Assembly: GCF_001693515.2 (NCBI RefSeq) | Contig: NZ_CP042968.1 | Span: 5,890,001 to 5,954,000 of the forward strand | DNA from: Bradyrhizobium paxllaeri | Lineage (GTDB): Bacteria; Pseudomonadota; Alphaproteobacteria; Rhizobiales; Xanthobacteraceae | Direction: 5' to 3' | DNA length: 64,000 bases | Shown here: piece after piece, positions 62,104 through 64,000 of the stretch | Layout of the letters: each line of letters begins with the position of its first letter | Numbering within the stretch: the first letter of the stretch is position 1 | Position numbers and translations under genes: made by a program | The notes under the pieces: model-generated | Seen by the model: the letters and a program-made list of their open reading frames with translations, nothing else | What the model was told of the DNA's origin: nothing | Databases searched by the model: none

Positions 62104-63477
62104 CTACCCGCGCAATGAGGAGAGATCGATGCGGCCATCAAACAGTCTGGCCATCAGTTTCAACGCCGCATCGCCTTGTGCAGCGCTCCAGCCGCCATGC
62201 CTGACGTTGAGCACAAACTTGTCGGTCACATCCTGCCGCGTCAATGGCTCCTGCGCGCCGCCCCGCAGATGGGGCTGCCGGTCTTCGACCACGCTGCCAT
62301 CCGCGAGAGTGGCGCGGATGTGGCCGGTATAGTTGCTCGGATAGGGATTGTCCGGATCGATCACGAATTTCACCTTGGCAGCGAGCGCCAGCACGCGCGG
62401 GTCGCGGATCGCATCTTCCGTGAACGCGCCGAGGCCGACGCCGCCATGCACGAAGCCAGTGGCCAACAGATAGGGCACGGCGAATTTGGCGGCATAGCCG
62501 TTGGGCGGGCGCTGCTTGTCGGCGAGCGGCTCCCAGAGACGGTGCACCGTCCCCTCCGCCACTTCGCAGACCATCTGGACGACATCCTCAGGTTCGATAC
62601 CGCGTGCGGCCAGCCGGCGCGCGCAATCAATATAGGGCTGCGCCATCGTCCCGCACGGATAAGGCTTGAACGCCAGCGTGTCGGTTACCCAGCGCGTGCC
62701 GAAATCGCCGGTCAGCGCGTCGTAGTCACCGTTCGTGGTGTGCGCAAAGCCGTGGAACAGGCCGTGCACGCCCTCGAACACCGTTCGCGGACCGACGAAC
62801 CCTGCCCGCGCCAACAGTGCCGCACGGATGCCCGATTGCGCCGCCCATCCGGCATGCAGCCGCTTGGTCCAGGCGCCTTCGGCGAGATATTCGATGATGC
62901 CGCCGGCCATGCTTCCGGCGATGCCGAGCGCATCGACGATCTGTCTGGCGTTGAGGCCAAGCGCCGCGCCGACGCCGGCGGCCGCACCCATCGCGCCGAA
63001 GATCGCGGTCGGGTGGAAGCCGGCCTTGTGAACGGCCTTCGGCACCACGAGGCTCAAGCGGCAGAGCACTTCGGTGCCGACCGCGATCCCGATCAACGCC
63101 ATGCGGCCGTCAGGATTATGCCGCTCGCAGGCGGCGAGCACGGCCGGCACGATCACCGCGCCGGCATGGACCGGGCCGCCCTCGAACGTGTCGTCGAAGT
63201 CCTCGCCATGTGCAGCCGTGCCGTTGACGACGGCGGCGCCTGCCGCATTCAGGGTGCGTCCGTGCCCAATCGCGGTGCAAACACCGTCGTCGTCGCAACC
63301 TGCCAACGCGCTTCTGATGTAATCCTGGTTGCGCGCGGTTACGCATAGGCCGACCACGTCGATCAGCAGGTCCTCGCATTTGCGCGTGGTCGCGGCCGGC
63401 AACGCGCCGGGCTTCAGCGCGACGACCTTCTCTGCCAGCGTTTCAGCAACCGAAATTCTGGGCAGTCCGGAGGCCAT
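62104..63477 (-). CDS. MmgE/PrpD family protein
   Basis: A 457-residue protein of the 2-methylcitrate dehydratase/cis-aconitate decarboxylase-like family. Hallmarks are DVVGLCVTARNQDY, NGTAAHGEDFDDTFEGGPVHAGAV in parts, GFHPTAIFGAMGAAAG and KPYPCGTMAQPYIDCA. It probably handles a branched dicarboxylic or tricarboxylic acid. The start is an ATG at 63477 or a TTG at 63486 that overlaps the preceding stop. It belongs to the minus-strand catabolic cluster. Confidence 0.92.
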   Translation of the reverse strand: MASGLPRISVAETLAEKVVALKPGALPAATTRKCEDLLIDVVGLCVTARNQDYIRSALAGCDDDGVCTAIGHGRTLNAAGAAVVNGTAAHGEDFDDTFEGGPVHAGAVIVPAVLAACERHNPDGRMALIGIAVGTEVLCRLSLVVPKAVHKAGFHPTAIFGAMGAAAGVGAALGLNARQIVDALGIAGSMAGGIIEYLAEGAWTKRLHAGWAAQSGIRAALLARAGFVGPRTVFEGVHGLFHGFAHTTNGDYDALTGDFGTRWVTDTLAFKPYPCGTMAQPYIDCARRLAARGIEPEDVVQMVCEVAEGTVHRLWEPLADKQRPPNGYAAKFAVPYLLATGFVHGGVGLGAFTEDAIRDPRVLALAAKVKFVIDPDNPYPSNYTGHIRATLADGSVVEDRQPHLRGGAQEPLTRQDVTDKFVLNVRHGGWSAAQGDAALKLMARLFDGRIDLSSLRG

Positions 63478-63482
63478 GCCGG

Positions 63483-64000
63483 TCAAATGCGGAAGATCTT
63501 GGTGTAGCGCGCCTTGATGGCCTCGCTTTCCTTCTCCACCGCCGCCGCGTCGTCCTTCATGGTCTTGATGTCCTTGAGCGACGTGCGGCCCGCCTTCTCG
63601 ACCGTTTGAGAGTGCACCGAGCGGAGACCGCCGACATCAATGATGAGCTGCTGGGCCTCCTGGCTGAGACTGAACTGCTGAAACAATCTTGCTGCGTTGG
63701 GATTGGGCGCATCCTTGAAGACGCCGTTCGGCCCGATGATCAGCGGCGACCCCTCCGTGGCATAGACCGGCTCGACCGGGCGGCCCGCCTCCTTCATCTG
63801 GAAGATGTTGTATTCATTGCCGTCGGCCATCACCGCGCGCTCGCCGAGATCGAGCTTCTTCGGCGGATCGGCCGATGACTGCACCTGCATGATGTTCTGC
63901 TTGGCGAGCTTCTCGAAGTAGCTCCAACCGAGATCGCGCTGCATCTGGTAGGTCGCGGTCATGATGGTGCCGCTGTAGCCCGGATGCGCCTTGACGATCT
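63483..64000 (-). CDS. ABC transporter substrate-binding protein, C-terminal part
   Basis: The C-terminal 170 or so residues of a periplasmic solute-binding protein; the gene runs off the window edge. The phrases IVKAHPGYSGTIM, DLGWSYFEKLAKQNIMQVQSSADPP, VYATEGSPLIIGPNGVFKDAPNPNAARLF and LRSVHSQTVEKAGRTSLKDIK fit the iron/organic-acid type (SBP_bac family, AfuA-like). Its place upstream of the catabolic genes suggests uptake of their substrate. No start is visible within the window. Confidence 0.88.
   Translation of the reverse strand, partial: IVKAHPGYSGTIMTATYQMQRDLGWSYFEKLAKQNIMQVQSSADPPKKLDLGERAVMADGNEYNIFQMKEAGRPVEPVYATEGSPLIIGPNGVFKDAPNPNAARLFQQFSLSQEAQQLIIDVGGLRSVHSQTVEKAGRTSLKDIKTMKDDAAAVEKESEAIKARYTKIFRI

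Noticed and set aside
59533..62118. An 861-codon plus-strand open frame
   Set aside because: It lies opposite the molybdopterin oxidoreductase and SDR genes, is rich in Arg, His and Asp, and has no family feature. It is a codon-usage shadow in GC-rich DNA.
62176..63348. A 390-codon plus-strand open frame
   Set aside because: Antisense shadow of the MmgE/PrpD gene with no recognisable domain.

Overview
The window looks like chromosome of an alphaproteobacterium of the Bradyrhizobium/Rhodopseudomonas/Afipia type (Nitrobacteraceae). Pointers are the Omp31-like porin-family protein, the style of the RND and NodT efflux genes, high GC content, and a Rhizobiales-type integrative element backbone (DUF736, DUF932, DUF2493, toprim, ParB-N, DUF2285, DUF2840, DUF3363 relaxase). 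Families are recognised by eye from translated sequence; no database search was run, so the species is not determined.

Region 1 (about 1-28 kb) is an envelope and efflux region. A minus-strand run reads response regulator, histidine kinase, TetR, membrane-fusion protein, RND pump, SMR pump (9716 down to 2185). A paralogous two-component pair (19101-21157) precedes a MacA/MacB-like exporter (21403-24727), and a NodT-type outer-membrane factor is divergent (18384-16675). Both two-component operons, and a third now orphaned site at 24812, carry GTAA repeats phased at 11 bp, a good candidate response-regulator operator. The kinase of the first pair has a frameshifted C-terminus, and a third kinase survives only as a 170-bp relic near 27.4 kb. 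An MsbA-like ABC exporter (25536-27311), a GT39 glycosyltransferase broken by an amber codon, and several exported proteins (Cys-repeat, DUF2147, Tyr-rich) complete the region.

Region 2 (about 27.5-35.3 kb) is decaying DNA. It has relics of a glyoxalase-fold gene, a gene split by an inversion, DNA polymerase IV and a PhoD-like phosphatase. Between them lie intact genes: a Gfo/Idh/MocA oxidoreductase with a sugar-phosphate isomerase, a Fic protein with a striking set of operator repeats, and an MFS transporter whose start codon appears mutated.

Region 3 (about 35.3-56.35 kb) is the remnant of an integrative and conjugative element. The mobilisation module is present, but repA is reduced to a start, parA is not seen, parB is truncated, a DUF6499-DUF2285 gene is frameshifted, and no traG/trb genes are visible. 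It carries two toxin-antitoxin-like pairs (RES/Xre and HipA/HipB). A 2.56-kb group II intron sits in one copy of a duplicated hairpin-forming repeat whose other copy is the empty site. The element ends at a 48-nt 3' fragment of tRNA-Lys(CTT), a likely attachment site, followed by an excisionase-like gene and a tyrosine recombinase.

Region 4 (58.3-64 kb) is a minus-strand catabolic cluster: enoyl-CoA hydratase, molybdopterin oxidoreductase, SDR, MmgE/PrpD and an ABC substrate-binding protein cut by the window edge.
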